Shown one piece after another: positions 7,611 through 16,894 of a stretch of DNA of 64,000 nt (position 1 is the stretch's first letter; each line of letters begins with the position of its first letter). This DNA is from Desulfamplus sp. (GTDB lineage Bacteria > Desulfobacterota > Desulfobacteria > Desulfobacterales > Desulfobacteraceae): positions 186,001 through 250,000 of the forward strand of contig JADFZQ010000002.1 in assembly GCA_015232455.1 (NCBI GenBank), written 5' to 3'. The position numbers and the translations under genes were made by a program. The notes beneath the pieces were generated by a model, which worked only from the letters and a program-made list of their open reading frames with translations, did no database searches and had not been told where the DNA came from.

Positions 7611-9101
7611 TCACTCTATTTCTATATATCCAACCGCCCTTTCAATCCTTTGCACTGTTCTATCCTTTCCTAATGCAAGCATCATCTCAAATATTCCGGG
7701 ACTTACTGTTGAGCCTGTCAATGCAACTCGCAATGGCTGGGCAATCTTACCAAATTTAAGATTTGTCTCTTCCATAACTTTTTTAAAGACATCTTCTAAA
7801 TTTTTTTCTGAAAAATCAGCAAGAGCAATTGCTTTAATATACTCTATTGATCTCTTTAAAGGATCAACCATATCAGGTTTTAGGAACTTTTTTGCAGCAC
7901 TCTCATCAAACTCTATTGTCTCTTGAAAATAAAATTTTGATGCTTCTGCCATCTCAACCATTGTTTTACTTCTTGGCTGAAGGGTCTCAATTATTTTTTC
8001 TAAATTAAGCCCAAGTCCATTATCAAGATTTTTATTTAGTTTAGGTTCTGAATTAGTTTCTAAATTTGACTCTGTCTGTGGTGTAATACCTATTTTGTGA
8101 AGGTTAGACAAAAAAATTGGAGCAAGTTCTGATGGAGATTTACTCTGTATATGTTTGGCGTTTAAGGCAGTGAGCTTATCCATGTCAAACATAGAAGGAG
8201 AGCGTCCAATATGCTCAAGAGAGAATTTTTCAATTAACTCTTGTCTTGTAAAAAACTCCTGATCCCCATGAGACCAACCAAGCCTGACAAGGTAGTTTAA
8301 CATTGCATCAGGCAAAAACCCCATATCTTTATATTCGCTAACAGACATTGCACCATGGCGTTTGCTAAGGCGGGCTTTGTCAGACCCAAGAACCATTGGA
8401 ACATGGGCAAAAAGAGGCAAAGATGCTTCAAGTGCATTGTATATGATGATCTGCTTAGGAGTATTTACAAGGTGGTCATCACCTCTGATTATGGTATTTA
8501 TATTCATGGTTATGTCGTCAATAACCACTGCAAGGTTATACATTGGGCTGCCATCACTTCTTTGAATGATAAAGTCATCAATTTCGCTGTTTGGGAAAGC
8601 TGTGCTTCCCTTTACAACATCATCAACAACAGTTGATCCCATTTTGGGTGCTTTGATACGAACCACCATATTGGTAGATTTTCCATCTTTGCTCCCTGAG
8701 TTTGGTTTTTTATTTAGCTCTCTACATTTGCCATTATACATGGGCTTCTTGCCTGTAGCTCTTGCCTCTTCTCTCATTGCCTCTACCTCTTCTGGTGTGC
8801 AGTCGCAATAGTAGGCATGACCTGATTCAACCAACTTATTTATATAGTCTCTGTATATATCATAACGCTGGGTCTGAAAATAGGGACCTTCGTCCCAATC
8901 AATTCCAAGCCATTCAAGTGATTCAAAGATTGCATCGACAGACTCCTTTGTAGAACGAGCCTCATCAGTATCTTCAATTCTTAAAACAAATTTGCCTCCC
9001 TTTTGTCTTGCATATAGCCAGTTAAAAAGTGCTGTTCTTGCTCCACCGATATGAAGGTATCCTGTGGGGCTGGGAGGGAATCGAGTTATTATTGTGTCCA
9101 T
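7611..9101 (-). CDS. gltX: Glutamate-tRNA ligase
   Basis: Charges tRNA(Glu) with glutamate in the cytoplasm (class I synthetase). The protein opens with RFPPSPTGYLHIGGARTALFN, which contains the HIGH-type signature (HIGG), and has RLSKRHGAMS as the KMSKS-type loop near residue 245. Its 496 residues match the family. A CDCTPEEVEAMREEARATGKKPMYNGKCR segment near residue 98 holds Cys residues where many bacterial GluRS bind zinc. An Asn/Leu/Glu-rich low-complexity insert (TESNLETNSEPKLNKNLD) lies near residues 343-362, outside the catalytic core. GGAG precedes the ATG. The only synthetase in the window. Confidence 0.97.
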   Translation of the reverse strand: MDTIITRFPPSPTGYLHIGGARTALFNWLYARQKGGKFVLRIEDTDEARSTKESVDAIFESLEWLGIDWDEGPYFQTQRYDIYRDYINKLVESGHAYYCDCTPEEVEAMREEARATGKKPMYNGKCRELNKKPNSGSKDGKSTNMVVRIKAPKMGSTVVDDVVKGSTAFPNSEIDDFIIQRSDGSPMYNLAVVIDDITMNINTIIRGDDHLVNTPKQIIIYNALEASLPLFAHVPMVLGSDKARLSKRHGAMSVSEYKDMGFLPDAMLNYLVRLGWSHGDQEFFTRQELIEKFSLEHIGRSPSMFDMDKLTALNAKHIQSKSPSELAPIFLSNLHKIGITPQTESNLETNSEPKLNKNLDNGLGLNLEKIIETLQPRSKTMVEMAEASKFYFQETIEFDESAAKKFLKPDMVDPLKRSIEYIKAIALADFSEKNLEDVFKKVMEETNLKFGKIAQPLRVALTGSTVSPGIFEMMLALGKDRTVQRIERAVGYIEIE

Positions 9102-9137
9102 TTTTTCTCCATTTTGGGTAAAACAAAAATCTAAATT

Positions 9138-10280
9138 TTAATTCCTATCCTCAAAATCTTCAGATGCTTTAACTAAATCAACAATCTTACAATCAGGATA
9201 ATCTTTGGTTTTATATCTTGAAATACGCATCAGCTTTTTTGTTATTTCAGACATTCTATCAACCTGTTTTTGTATTTTCTTTAGTTTTTTATAAGCAGGG
9301 TTATTGGCTGGAATATCCATTAAAGCAAGTTCAGAATATCCTGAAATAGCCATCAAAGGTTGATTCATCTCATGGCATACAGCTCCTGTTATTTCAAAGA
9401 CAGTTTTTAATTTCTCACTTTCTCTTAATTGCTCTTCAGCTTTTTTCTTTTCTGTCAAATCTCTCACAATACTTACCATACCTATGCTTTTTTGAGAACT
9501 TGTTTTAAGAAGTGCCACGCTATGTTCGCTTGGAAATATAGTGCCATTTTTTCTCCTTGCTCTATATTCAAAACTTACTGTATCACCTCTTTCAAATGCC
9601 AAAGCTGTTTTATTTCTAAACTCTATAAAATGGCTATAATCTACATGGAATATTTCGCAAGATTGATGTTTCAACTCATCTTTTGTATATCCAAATATCT
9701 TTTCTGCTGCTGGATTTGCGTCAATCACAACTCTTTCTGGATTTAAAATAATAACAGCTTCTTCAAGAGCGTTAAACACGCTATTTAGCCAAAGATATGA
9801 CTCTCTTAATGCCTCTTCAACTTTACGTCTCTGAAAGTTTTCATGCTCAAGCCTATTATTTAGAGCTTGTGTCTCATCAGTCCGTCTCTGAAGGCTTTTT
9901 TGAAGAGCATACATTTTGATATGTATCTGAACTCGAGCAATAACCTCGTCAGACTGAAACGGCTTTGTTATATAGTCAACAGCTCCTAATGAAAAACCTT
10001 TAACTTTATCCTCAATATTATCACGAGATGTAATAAATATGACTGGAATATCTTTTGTAATTGGGTCTGATTTTAATAATTTGCATAAATCATAACCTGA
10101 CATTTTAGGCATTATAATATCAAGCAAAATAATATCAGGAATTAATCCATTTATAGCATTAATGGCAATAGTAGGGTCTGATATTGGATAGATTATATAC
10201 TCAGGAGAGTCTAAAATACCAGTTAAAAGCTTAAGATTGGACGGAGTATCATCTATAATAACAAGTTTTGATTTGTCCAT
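9138..10280 (-). CDS. Response regulator-PAS-histidine phosphoacceptor protein without kinase ATPase domain
   Basis: Signalling protein of 380 residues. Residues 1-120 are a receiver domain with acidic pair D10/D11, phosphoacceptor D54 (ILLDIIMPKMSG) and K106 (DYITKPF). A coiled-coil linker runs to ~165, then a PAS domain (~166-285; AVIILNPERVVIDANPAAEKIFGYT) and a HisKA dimerisation segment with H303 in AVCHEMNQPLMAISGYSELA. The protein stops shortly after HisKA, so the HATPase_c domain expected in a histidine kinase is absent. It may act as a phosphotransfer or scaffold protein, or be phosphorylated in trans. The stop is clean and no ATPase remnant follows before gltX. Similar short proteins ending in the same kind of sequence occur, to my knowledge, in other Desulfobacterales. 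Confidence 0.85.
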   Translation of the reverse strand: MDKSKLVIIDDTPSNLKLLTGILDSPEYIIYPISDPTIAINAINGLIPDIILLDIIMPKMSGYDLCKLLKSDPITKDIPVIFITSRDNIEDKVKGFSLGAVDYITKPFQSDEVIARVQIHIKMYALQKSLQRRTDETQALNNRLEHENFQRRKVEEALRESYLWLNSVFNALEEAVIILNPERVVIDANPAAEKIFGYTKDELKHQSCEIFHVDYSHFIEFRNKTALAFERGDTVSFEYRARRKNGTIFPSEHSVALLKTSSQKSIGMVSIVRDLTEKKKAEEQLRESEKLKTVFEITGAVCHEMNQPLMAISGYSELALMDIPANNPAYKKLKKIQKQVDRMSEITKKLMRISRYKTKDYPDCKIVDLVKASEDFEDRN

Positions 10281-10355
10281 TTACTACCTCTTTTTAATCC
10301 CGATCCCTGTTATCAATCTATCAATGTTATATTGAAATTTTCATATTGACTTTTT

Positions 10356-11636
10356 TTAAGTAATTCCAAGAGTTTCCACTATTAGATCGTGTAGCTTTGG
10401 GCGGAACTCCTTGATTTTCTGATTTGTTCTGGCTGGGTGAACTCTGTTGGATAGCAAAATAACTATGATCGACTTTATTGGATCTAACCAAAATGATGTA
10501 CCTGTAAAACCAAGATGACCTATGCTTTCAGGTGCAAAATATCTGCCAGAAGAAGAACCTTTTATAGATGGGGTGTCAAAACCAGCAACCATATCAAATC
10601 TTTTAGATGTGATGCTCTCAAACATGTGATGGCTGTATGTTATCTCCACTCTACTTTTTTTTGCCAAAAAATTTTTCAAAATATCTTTTCTGACAAGCAG
10701 ACTCTTATCTCCATGAAGTATATTCATAAGTTCAATAAGTATAGACCAAACACCTAAGGCAGTGCCAAAAAGTCCAGCATGACCTTCAACTCCTCCAACT
10801 GCCCAAGCATTGTCATCATGCACCTCTGCTTGGAGGAGCTTTTTTCTCCATGGACAAATTTCAGTTGGCACAAACAATTTACGTTGTTTTAGATCAGCTA
10901 TTTGTTTTTTTATATCTTTATTGGAGCTATTATTGTTTTTGCAGTTGGTGTTTTTAGAATAGCTCTTATAGCTACAGGTATTCTGGTGAATCGGTATAAA
11001 GAATAGATCATTTATTCCAATAGGCTCATATATACACTTATAGACAAAAATATCAAGAGGAAATCCAGATACTCTTTCAACTATCCATGCAAGAAGCATA
11101 TAACCAAGATCACTATAAATTTGCTCTTTCCCCGGCTTTTGGACAAGAGGTTCTTTTAAAATAAGCTCTCTTAAAAGTTTTTTCCGTTCTGGTTCTGGAT
11201 GTAAGATAAGCTCTTGATAAAATGGTCTGTGGGCAGGTAATCCAGATGTATGACGCAAAAGCTGATCTAAAGTTATATCTGCTTTGTCATTTGGAATAAT
11301 AAATTGGGCATCACAAATAGTAGTTTCTCTTGATTCAATATTGTTCAAATTATTTGACAATTTTTGTACAATATTTTGAATTTGATAAAGTCTCTGATCA
11401 AGATACAGGATACCTTGCTCTACAAGTTTCATTACACAAAGTGCGGTTGCAAGGGGTTTAGTTAGCGATGCAAGATCAAAAATAGAATCTTTTTTTGCAA
11501 TCTCACCAGATTCAATATTTACTACTCCAAACGCTTCATGGAATATAATTTTATCTTTATGTGATATAAGCAGAACCCCAGATGGAAAAACTCCGTCATT
11601 TACACCATCTTGCATCAGTTGAGAAATTGACTTCAT
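10356..11636 (-). CDS. Serine hydrolase, class C beta-lactamase / esterase family
   Basis: Beta-lactamase-fold hydrolase (COG1680; EstB/AmpC-like), 426 residues. The nucleophile motif SxxK is seen as S57-L-T-K60 (FDLASLTKPLATALCVMK). The second motif is YSD in EQIYSDLGYMLLAW near residue 173. The third region is HLGFTGTSFWLDP near residue 380. No signal peptide is evident, so it is probably cytoplasmic. Substrate unknown; the family includes esterases, D-amino peptidases and peptidoglycan recycling enzymes. An Asn/Lys-rich insert (SKNTNCKNNNSSNKDIKK, about 10915-10968) interrupts the fold. It is next to an LD-carboxypeptidase gene, which makes a cell-wall peptide role the best guess. Confidence 0.88.
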   Translation of the reverse strand: MKSISQLMQDGVNDGVFPSGVLLISHKDKIIFHEAFGVVNIESGEIAKKDSIFDLASLTKPLATALCVMKLVEQGILYLDQRLYQIQNIVQKLSNNLNNIESRETTICDAQFIIPNDKADITLDQLLRHTSGLPAHRPFYQELILHPEPERKKLLRELILKEPLVQKPGKEQIYSDLGYMLLAWIVERVSGFPLDIFVYKCIYEPIGINDLFFIPIHQNTCSYKSYSKNTNCKNNNSSNKDIKKQIADLKQRKLFVPTEICPWRKKLLQAEVHDDNAWAVGGVEGHAGLFGTALGVWSILIELMNILHGDKSLLVRKDILKNFLAKKSRVEITYSHHMFESITSKRFDMVAGFDTPSIKGSSSGRYFAPESIGHLGFTGTSFWLDPIKSIIVILLSNRVHPARTNQKIKEFRPKLHDLIVETLGIT

Positions 11637-11692
11637 CTTGCTATTTACCAGCTATTTATCGTCTATTTAATCTCTATTTGCCAAAACATGAC

Positions 11693-12655
11693 CTATAAAA
11701 GCCAATTTATCTCTTTTTTATCAGCATTTATTTCAACCATTGTTGCAAAACGGATAGATATATTTGTTTTGCCATGTCCAGCATCAACCCCTACAACTAT
11801 TGGAATTTCGGGATTGTCAAATATCTCAAGTATGATTTCATCAAGAAACTCTTGATGTCCATATCCTTCAAAAGAGCCTACAATAACACCTTTAACTCCA
11901 CTGAACATACCAGCAAGTTTCATCTGAGTAAGCATCCTATCTATTTTATAAGGAGGCTCGCCAAGGTCTTCTAAAAACAAGATTGAATCATCAAAATTAG
12001 GTTGAAATTGAGTTCCTGTAAGATGACACAATGTTGTAAGATTACCTCCAGTAAGTTTTCCTAAAGCAACACCTTTTCTCAAAGTTTTTTCTGCAGTAAG
12101 AGATAACCAATTGTAGCTACTCGATGCAGAGGGATGTTTTTCTTTTTCTTCAAGATTTTGACTATAAAAGGCTATATTCAAATCATAAGATGAGGTCAAC
12201 TGTTCATAAAGAGATTGTAAAGTAGCTTCGTTGGTATCTGCAAGTGAGGTTACAACTGGACCATGAACTACCTTTATCATAGCTCTTGCAGAAATAGTTA
12301 CAAGCAGAGCTGTAATGTCGCTAAATCCCACGAAGAGCTTAGGGTTTTTTGCTATCAGATCATAATCTATATAATGCAGGAGTCTCATTGCCCCAAATCC
12401 CCCTCTTGCACAGATAATGGCTTTAATATCGCCCATTCTAAAGAGTGAGTTTATGACATCTGCTCTAAGTTTGTCCTCTCCTGCTAAATATCTTTTTTTC
12501 TCATAAATCGCAGATGGAATATAAAGGTTAAATCCCATTGATTTAAGGCGATTTATCCCAATATTAAAACGGTCATGGTCAAACGAACCTGATGGAGCAC
12601 ATACGCCAATAGTATCTCCTATTTTGAGAGGAGGAGGTGTTTTATAATTATTCAT
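11693..12655 (-). CDS. LD-carboxypeptidase, S66 (LdcA/MccF) family
   Basis: Serine peptidase that in this family removes the terminal D-alanine from murein tetrapeptide during cell-wall recycling; MccF relatives cleave microcin C derivatives. The N-terminus PPPLKIGDTIGVCAPSGSFDHDRF is the family opening. The nucleophile region is FVGFSDITALL near residue 105, preceded by AIICARGGFGAMRLL. The C-terminal catalytic His region is VGVDAGHGKTNISIRFA. Start set at 12655, where the family alignment begins; the longer open frame from 12694 adds 13 residues without homology. It lies 56 bases upstream of the serine hydrolase on the same strand, perhaps one unit. Confidence 0.9.
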   Translation of the reverse strand: MNNYKTPPPLKIGDTIGVCAPSGSFDHDRFNIGINRLKSMGFNLYIPSAIYEKKRYLAGEDKLRADVINSLFRMGDIKAIICARGGFGAMRLLHYIDYDLIAKNPKLFVGFSDITALLVTISARAMIKVVHGPVVTSLADTNEATLQSLYEQLTSSYDLNIAFYSQNLEEKEKHPSASSSYNWLSLTAEKTLRKGVALGKLTGGNLTTLCHLTGTQFQPNFDDSILFLEDLGEPPYKIDRMLTQMKLAGMFSGVKGVIVGSFEGYGHQEFLDEIILEIFDNPEIPIVVGVDAGHGKTNISIRFATMVEINADKKEINWLL

Positions 12656-12785
12656 AAAAAATATTCCATAAATTTCTATTTTTCTTTTGAACAAAACAAA
12701 AATTTCGGTGTCAATAGGATTAGAAATAGAGTAATTGGTTTTTAATATCTAAATATAATAAAATATTAATTTAAGGAGAAATACA

Positions 12786-13271
12786 ATGAAAAAAGCAATT
12801 ACATTAATGTTTATAACAATCTTTGCAATAGCAGCAACTGTAGATTGTGTAGAAGCTGGACACAGACATGGAAGAGGCGATAATTTTGTTGAAGGTGCTA
12901 TTATTGGAGTTGGAGCTGCTATTCTTGGAGCTGCCATTATAAGTGAGATAAACTCCCCACCAAGAACTAACTATATTTATGTAGATAGAGAGAGCAGGCA
13001 TGATAGGTATGAGAGAGAGAGACGCCACAGAGATTATGATAGGTATGACAGAAGAGAAAATAGACATGACAGGTATGATAGAGATGATAGATTTGATAGG
13101 AGAGACAGAGGCTACTGGAGTGTTGAGAGAGTTTGGGTTCCTCCTATTTACAGACAAAGATGGAATCCAGGACACTATAGCCGCAGAGGGCATTGGATTC
13201 CCGGTGGATATGATCGCGTGATTATACGTGAAGGTTACTGGGAGACTAAAAGGATTTGGGTATCTAACTAA
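12786..13271 (+). CDS. Small exported Arg/Asp/Tyr-rich protein with glycine zipper
   Basis: 161 residues, function unknown. A Sec signal peptide spans residues ~1-24 (MKKAITLMFITIFAIAATVDCVEA). A glycine-zipper-like hydrophobic stretch follows (VEGAIIGVGAAILGAAII), then a charged region of repeated DRYxR/HDRY units (residues ~65-108), and a C-terminal part rich in Trp, Gly and Tyr (VWVPPIYRQRWNPGHYSRRGHWIPGGY) that resembles YXWGXW-type exported proteins. AAGGAG lies eight bases upstream of the ATG. Probably periplasmic or outer-membrane associated. It precedes an ECF sigma gene by 57 bases, so they may share a transcript. Confidence 0.75.
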   Translation: MKKAITLMFITIFAIAATVDCVEAGHRHGRGDNFVEGAIIGVGAAILGAAIISEINSPPRTNYIYVDRESRHDRYERERRHRDYDRYDRRENRHDRYDRDDRFDRRDRGYWSVERVWVPPIYRQRWNPGHYSRRGHWIPGGYDRVIIREGYWETKRIWVSN

Positions 13272-13328
13272 AAGTATTTCTCGTATTTAACCAACTCAAT
13301 TTACAATAAAATCAAGCAATATCAATCA

Positions 13329-13910
13329 ATGAAACTTGATGAGAAAGAGTTACTTCAAGGGTTAAGGCAGGCAGACAAAAGAGCTTTTGAGGTTCTTGTT
13401 GATACTTACCAAAAAAGACTTCTTGCCATTGCCTGTGGTATAACCCTTGATAGAGAAGAGAGCCTTGAAATCGTCCAAGATGTATTCTTAAGTGTCTATC
13501 AAAATATTTACAATTTTCGTGAGGAGTCTGGGCTTTTTACATGGATGAGGAAAATTACTATCAATCTCTGTCTTAACTGGAAAAGAAGGTGGATAAGAAG
13601 ATTTAGATGGAATCACCAAACTCTTGAAGGTAAAAATTTTAGTGAAAATAATGAGTTACTCTATAGAGATAGATATGAACAGAAGCCGCAAACACCTGAA
13701 GCTGAATATATAGAATATGAATCAGAAAATATTATTATGAATAAGATAGGTCAGTTGCCTGAAAAAGTTAGAACTGTTTTGGTTCTTAAAGTATTTGAAA
13801 AGATGTCCTATGAAGATATAGCACAAACACTTGGGGTTAATATTGGGACTGTGAAATCAAGACTTCACTATGCAAAGAAGTTCTTAACCCACTCTATGTC
13901 ATTCACCTAA
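13329..13910 (+). CDS. ECF-type RNA polymerase sigma factor (RpoE-like)
   Basis: Directs RNA polymerase to stress or envelope-response promoters. The 193 residues carry sigma region 2 (AFEVLVDTYQKRLLAIACGITLDREESLEIVQDVFLSVYQNI and FREESGLFTWMRKITINLCLNWKRR) and region 4 (LPEKVRTVLVLKVFEKMSYEDIAQTLGVNIGTVKSRLHYAKK) with its helix-turn-helix. The linker carries an Asn/Glu-rich stretch. The ribosome site is weak. Two genes for membrane or exported proteins follow closely, the normal arrangement for an anti-sigma factor and a sensor or target. Confidence 0.93.
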   Translation: MKLDEKELLQGLRQADKRAFEVLVDTYQKRLLAIACGITLDREESLEIVQDVFLSVYQNIYNFREESGLFTWMRKITINLCLNWKRRWIRRFRWNHQTLEGKNFSENNELLYRDRYEQKPQTPEAEYIEYESENIIMNKIGQLPEKVRTVLVLKVFEKMSYEDIAQTLGVNIGTVKSRLHYAKKFLTHSMSFT

Positions 13911-13927
13911 AATACGGAGAGATGAAG

Positions 13928-14470
13928 ATGAGGATAGACAAATACAAGGATAATAATAAACAATATAGCAACAAAAAAGAAAGATATTACGAATATATTG
14001 AGCAGGTATTTGAATCACGTATTAACTTAGCAATATCTGAAGTTGATAACAGTGTGGTAAGTGCATCTATATTAAAGTCCATTGAAAATAGAGATATTCT
14101 TGACAAGAAAAATCATAACCTATTAAAATTAAAGGGCTTATTTAAAAATAGCTTACTAAAAAAGATATACTCTATATTTAGTGGCTTCAATAATGGTTTC
14201 AATTTTAGTGTAAGAAACATAGGATTTCAAATAGCATGTTTTACTATTATAGTCTGTTCAACTATATTTTATGTTGAGTTCTATTCTCAAAATAGGATTT
14301 TAAGTGATAATATTGTAAAAGTTGAGAATAAAGTTGCTTCAAAACCTATCTCTTTATTACAAGATGAACCAAATGCAATAATAACTTCTGTTAAGTCTGA
14401 AGGCTCATCTGTAATGATTCTTGAGAGCGAGGATAAAAAAATGACCATAATATGGTATAAAGAGGTATGA
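13928..14470 (+). CDS. Single-pass membrane protein, candidate anti-sigma factor
   Basis: 180 residues with a polar N-terminal half (~95 residues) and one membrane helix (IGFQIACFTIIVCSTIFYVEF), then a ~65-residue periplasmic tail ending in SVMILESEDKKMTIIWYKEV. No zinc-binding HxxxCxxC anti-sigma motif is present. The anti-sigma call rests on position right after the ECF sigma gene and on topology. Start set at 13928, eight bases after GGAG; the ATG at 13922 is too close to it. The C-terminal ESEDKKMTIIW pattern is, as I recall, found in partner proteins of other ECF operons. Confidence 0.6.
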   Translation: MRIDKYKDNNKQYSNKKERYYEYIEQVFESRINLAISEVDNSVVSASILKSIENRDILDKKNHNLLKLKGLFKNSLLKKIYSIFSGFNNGFNFSVRNIGFQIACFTIIVCSTIFYVEFYSQNRILSDNIVKVENKVASKPISLLQDEPNAIITSVKSEGSSVMILESEDKKMTIIWYKEV

Positions 14471-14476
14471 TAAACA

Positions 14477-15037
14477 ATGTTTAATAAAAAAATGGGAAAC
14501 AATGATAAAAAAGATGAGAGAGATAAAAAAGATGATAAAGTTATTAATATATTAAAGTTTTTTAGGTTAAAAATATTAATTGTAGTATTGATGTTTGTTG
14601 TAAATATTTTAATATTTTTAACCTTAGGTGTTAATAGCTCATATGCAGGTGATTCTGTAGTAAGCAATATAAAAGTAATTCTTGCTTCCTCTGAAGCTCC
14701 TTTAGACTCTCCTAAAATAGACCCAACCTTAAAGGATATATCCAATCAACTTCAGTCAGTTTTCAAATATACCTCTTATCAATTAATTGATTCACATAAC
14801 ATGAGTATTGCCTATAACACAACGGGAATAGTCTCTCTTCCAGATGAGAGAACTCTTGAAATAGTTCCGGGTGGAATGAGTGGAGATAGGATTAAATTTA
14901 CAATACGTATTCTTAAAAAAAATTCTCCAATATTTACTACACAAATCCTTCTTAAGAATGGGAGCAGTGTTACCATAGGAGGACCTGACTACAATAATGG
15001 CTATCTGCTCTTTAATATTTCAGGAGTCTCAAATTGA
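14477..15037 (+). CDS. Exported or membrane-anchored protein of the ECF operon, unknown function
   Basis: 186 residues. A Lys/Asp-rich cytoplasmic N-terminus (~30 residues) leads into one hydrophobic segment (ILIVVLMFVVNILIFLTLGVNSSYAG) that could be an uncleaved anchor or a late signal peptide. The rest is a soluble domain: VSNIKVILASSEAPLDSPKIDPTLKDISNQLQSVFKYTSYQLID, then beta-strand-like repeats ending in NGYLLFNISGVSN. No known domain recognised. Six bases after the preceding gene, and its stop overlaps the TTG start of the U32 gene, so it sits inside a tight operon. Confidence 0.65.
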   Translation: MFNKKMGNNDKKDERDKKDDKVINILKFFRLKILIVVLMFVVNILIFLTLGVNSSYAGDSVVSNIKVILASSEAPLDSPKIDPTLKDISNQLQSVFKYTSYQLIDSHNMSIAYNTTGIVSLPDERTLEIVPGGMSGDRIKFTIRILKKNSPIFTTQILLKNGSSVTIGGPDYNNGYLLFNISGVSN

Positions 15038-16875
15038 CTATACATTTGGAGCTATTAGCACCTGCTGGCAATGAAGAGCTTGGGAAAGCCGCAATTGAAC
15101 ACGGTGCTGATGCAGTTTACATTGGCTCACCACGCTTTAGTGCCAGAGCAAATGCTGGAAACAGCTTAAATGATATTTCTAAGTTGATTGATTATGCTCA
15201 TCTTTTCAATGCAAGGGTCTATATAGCACTAAACACTATTCTTGCTGACTCAGAAATTGAAGCTGCTCTAAATATAGTTTCAGAAGTTTATGAAGCTGGA
15301 GCTGATGGACTCATTATACAAGATATGGCTCTTTTACAAGCAGACCTTCCTCCAATTCCCCTTATTGCAAGCACTCAGATGCACAACACTACGCCTGAAA
15401 AAGTCAAATTTCTCCAAGATGTTGGGTTTAGCAGAGTAATTCTTGCACGAGAGCTAAATCTTAACGAAATAAGCGAAATTCGTTCTAAAACAGATGTTGA
15501 GCTTGAATGTTTTGTGCATGGTGCTTTATGCGTATCCTACAGTGGGCAGTGTTATCTGAGTCAAGCATCTTTTGGCAGAAGTGGCAACAGAGGAGTATGT
15601 GCCCAACCTTGTCGTATGAAATATACCCTTAAAGATGGAAAAGGAAGAGATGTTATTTCAAACAAACACCTTCTCTCTCTAAAAGACCTAAATCTCATTG
15701 ATCACATTAAGGATTTAGCACAATCTGGAATCACCTCTTTTAAAATTGAAGGTCGTTATAAAGATATAGCTTATGTTAAAAATGTTGTTGCAGCCTACCG
15801 ACAGGCTATTGACAGCTTTATTAAATCTCATAAAGGATATAGAAAGCAAAGCTCAGGAGATATTCATTTTAAGTTTGTTCCAGACATCAAAAAAACATTT
15901 AACCGCGGTTATACCCGCTATTTTCTTTTTGACTCTAAAGAGATTGAACATCAAGCTGCAATTGACACCCCAAAGTCAATAGGTGCTGATGTTGGTAAAA
16001 TAACTCGTATAGAAAAAAAGAGCGGGTATTTTTTGATTAAGGGAAAAAATCTTCATAACGGTGATGGAATGTGCTTTATCTCTCCTACAGGCGTATTAAA
16101 AGGTTTTAGAGTAGAGCGTATTGATGAAAATGGGTGCATATTTCCAAACGATATGAGTGATCTTGCCGTAGGAGTTAAGTTGTTTCGCAACCACGATCAT
16201 CAATTTTTAAAACTTATGGATAAAAGTAGTGCTTATCGCAAAATAAGCGTCTCTATGGTGTTTGAGCAAAAAGATAGAGATATAAACCTAACGACTACAG
16301 ACGAAGATGGCTATGTTGTTAATTCAAATCTGCCAATTTTATATAATGAGGCAAAGCAGCCAGAGAGAATTGAAGAGCAGATTCAATCTCAACTAAGAAG
16401 CACAGGTAATACAATTTTTGAGGTTAAAGAGTTAGCTATCAATATCTATACTATTAGACCATCGTTTTTACCCAAAAGTATTCTTAATAGCTTAAGACGA
16501 GATGCCTTAGATAATCTCACGCTTTTAAGAGAGAAAAGCTATACAGTAAAAAAAAGATTGATGAACAATTTAACAATCCCCATATATCCTGAAAAAACTC
16601 TCAACTACAAAGCCAATATTTTTAACAGCTACGCTAAGGTATTTTATGAGAATCATGGTGCAAAGATTTTAGAAAATGCTTTTGAGACAGGATTAAACTC
16701 TTCTGAAAGAGTGCTTATGACTACCAAATATTGTATCAGAAGAGAGATAGGAGCTTGTTTAAAAAAAGATAGAGCTAAGTTGAAACTTGAACCACCACTT
16801 ACATTGACAGATGGAAAACGTAGTTATAAACTCCTATTTGATTGTAAGCGATGTGAGATGGCTATTAATCTATAG
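15034..16875 (+). CDS. U32 peptidase-family protein, RlhA-like (23S rRNA hydroxylation type)
   Basis: The U32 family is named as peptidases, but the studied members RlhA and TrhP act in RNA hydroxylation (23S rRNA C2501, tRNA U34) and bind Fe-S clusters. The N-terminus LLAPAGNEELGKAAIEHGADAVYIG is standard. The signature runs from ECFVHGALCVSYSGQCYLS to GRSGNRGVCAQPCRMKY (residues ~155-203), holding the conserved Cys. The C-terminus with CIRREIGACLKK and LLFDCKRCEMAI matches RlhA-type proteins, as does the long middle region. 613 residues compare with ~650 for RlhA. Start is TTG at 15034, overlapping the previous stop, eight bases after AGGAG. TrhP-type function is less likely because of the length. 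Confidence 0.85.
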   Translation: MTIHLELLAPAGNEELGKAAIEHGADAVYIGSPRFSARANAGNSLNDISKLIDYAHLFNARVYIALNTILADSEIEAALNIVSEVYEAGADGLIIQDMALLQADLPPIPLIASTQMHNTTPEKVKFLQDVGFSRVILARELNLNEISEIRSKTDVELECFVHGALCVSYSGQCYLSQASFGRSGNRGVCAQPCRMKYTLKDGKGRDVISNKHLLSLKDLNLIDHIKDLAQSGITSFKIEGRYKDIAYVKNVVAAYRQAIDSFIKSHKGYRKQSSGDIHFKFVPDIKKTFNRGYTRYFLFDSKEIEHQAAIDTPKSIGADVGKITRIEKKSGYFLIKGKNLHNGDGMCFISPTGVLKGFRVERIDENGCIFPNDMSDLAVGVKLFRNHDHQFLKLMDKSSAYRKISVSMVFEQKDRDINLTTTDEDGYVVNSNLPILYNEAKQPERIEEQIQSQLRSTGNTIFEVKELAINIYTIRPSFLPKSILNSLRRDALDNLTLLREKSYTVKKRLMNNLTIPIYPEKTLNYKANIFNSYAKVFYENHGAKILENAFETGLNSSERVLMTTKYCIRREIGACLKKDRAKLKLEPPLTLTDGKRSYKLLFDCKRCEMAINL

Positions 16876-16894
16876 CTTTCCAGATAATTATTTT

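Noticed and set aside
12804-13193. Minus-strand open frame of 129 residues opposite the Arg/Asp-rich exported protein
   Set aside because: It is produced by the repetitive codons of the real plus-strand gene, is Ser/Ile-rich and has no ribosome site.
14287-14745. Minus-strand open frame of 152 residues across the ECF operon
   Set aside because: It spans two real plus-strand genes and their junction, is Leu/Ser/Ile-rich and has no ribosome site.
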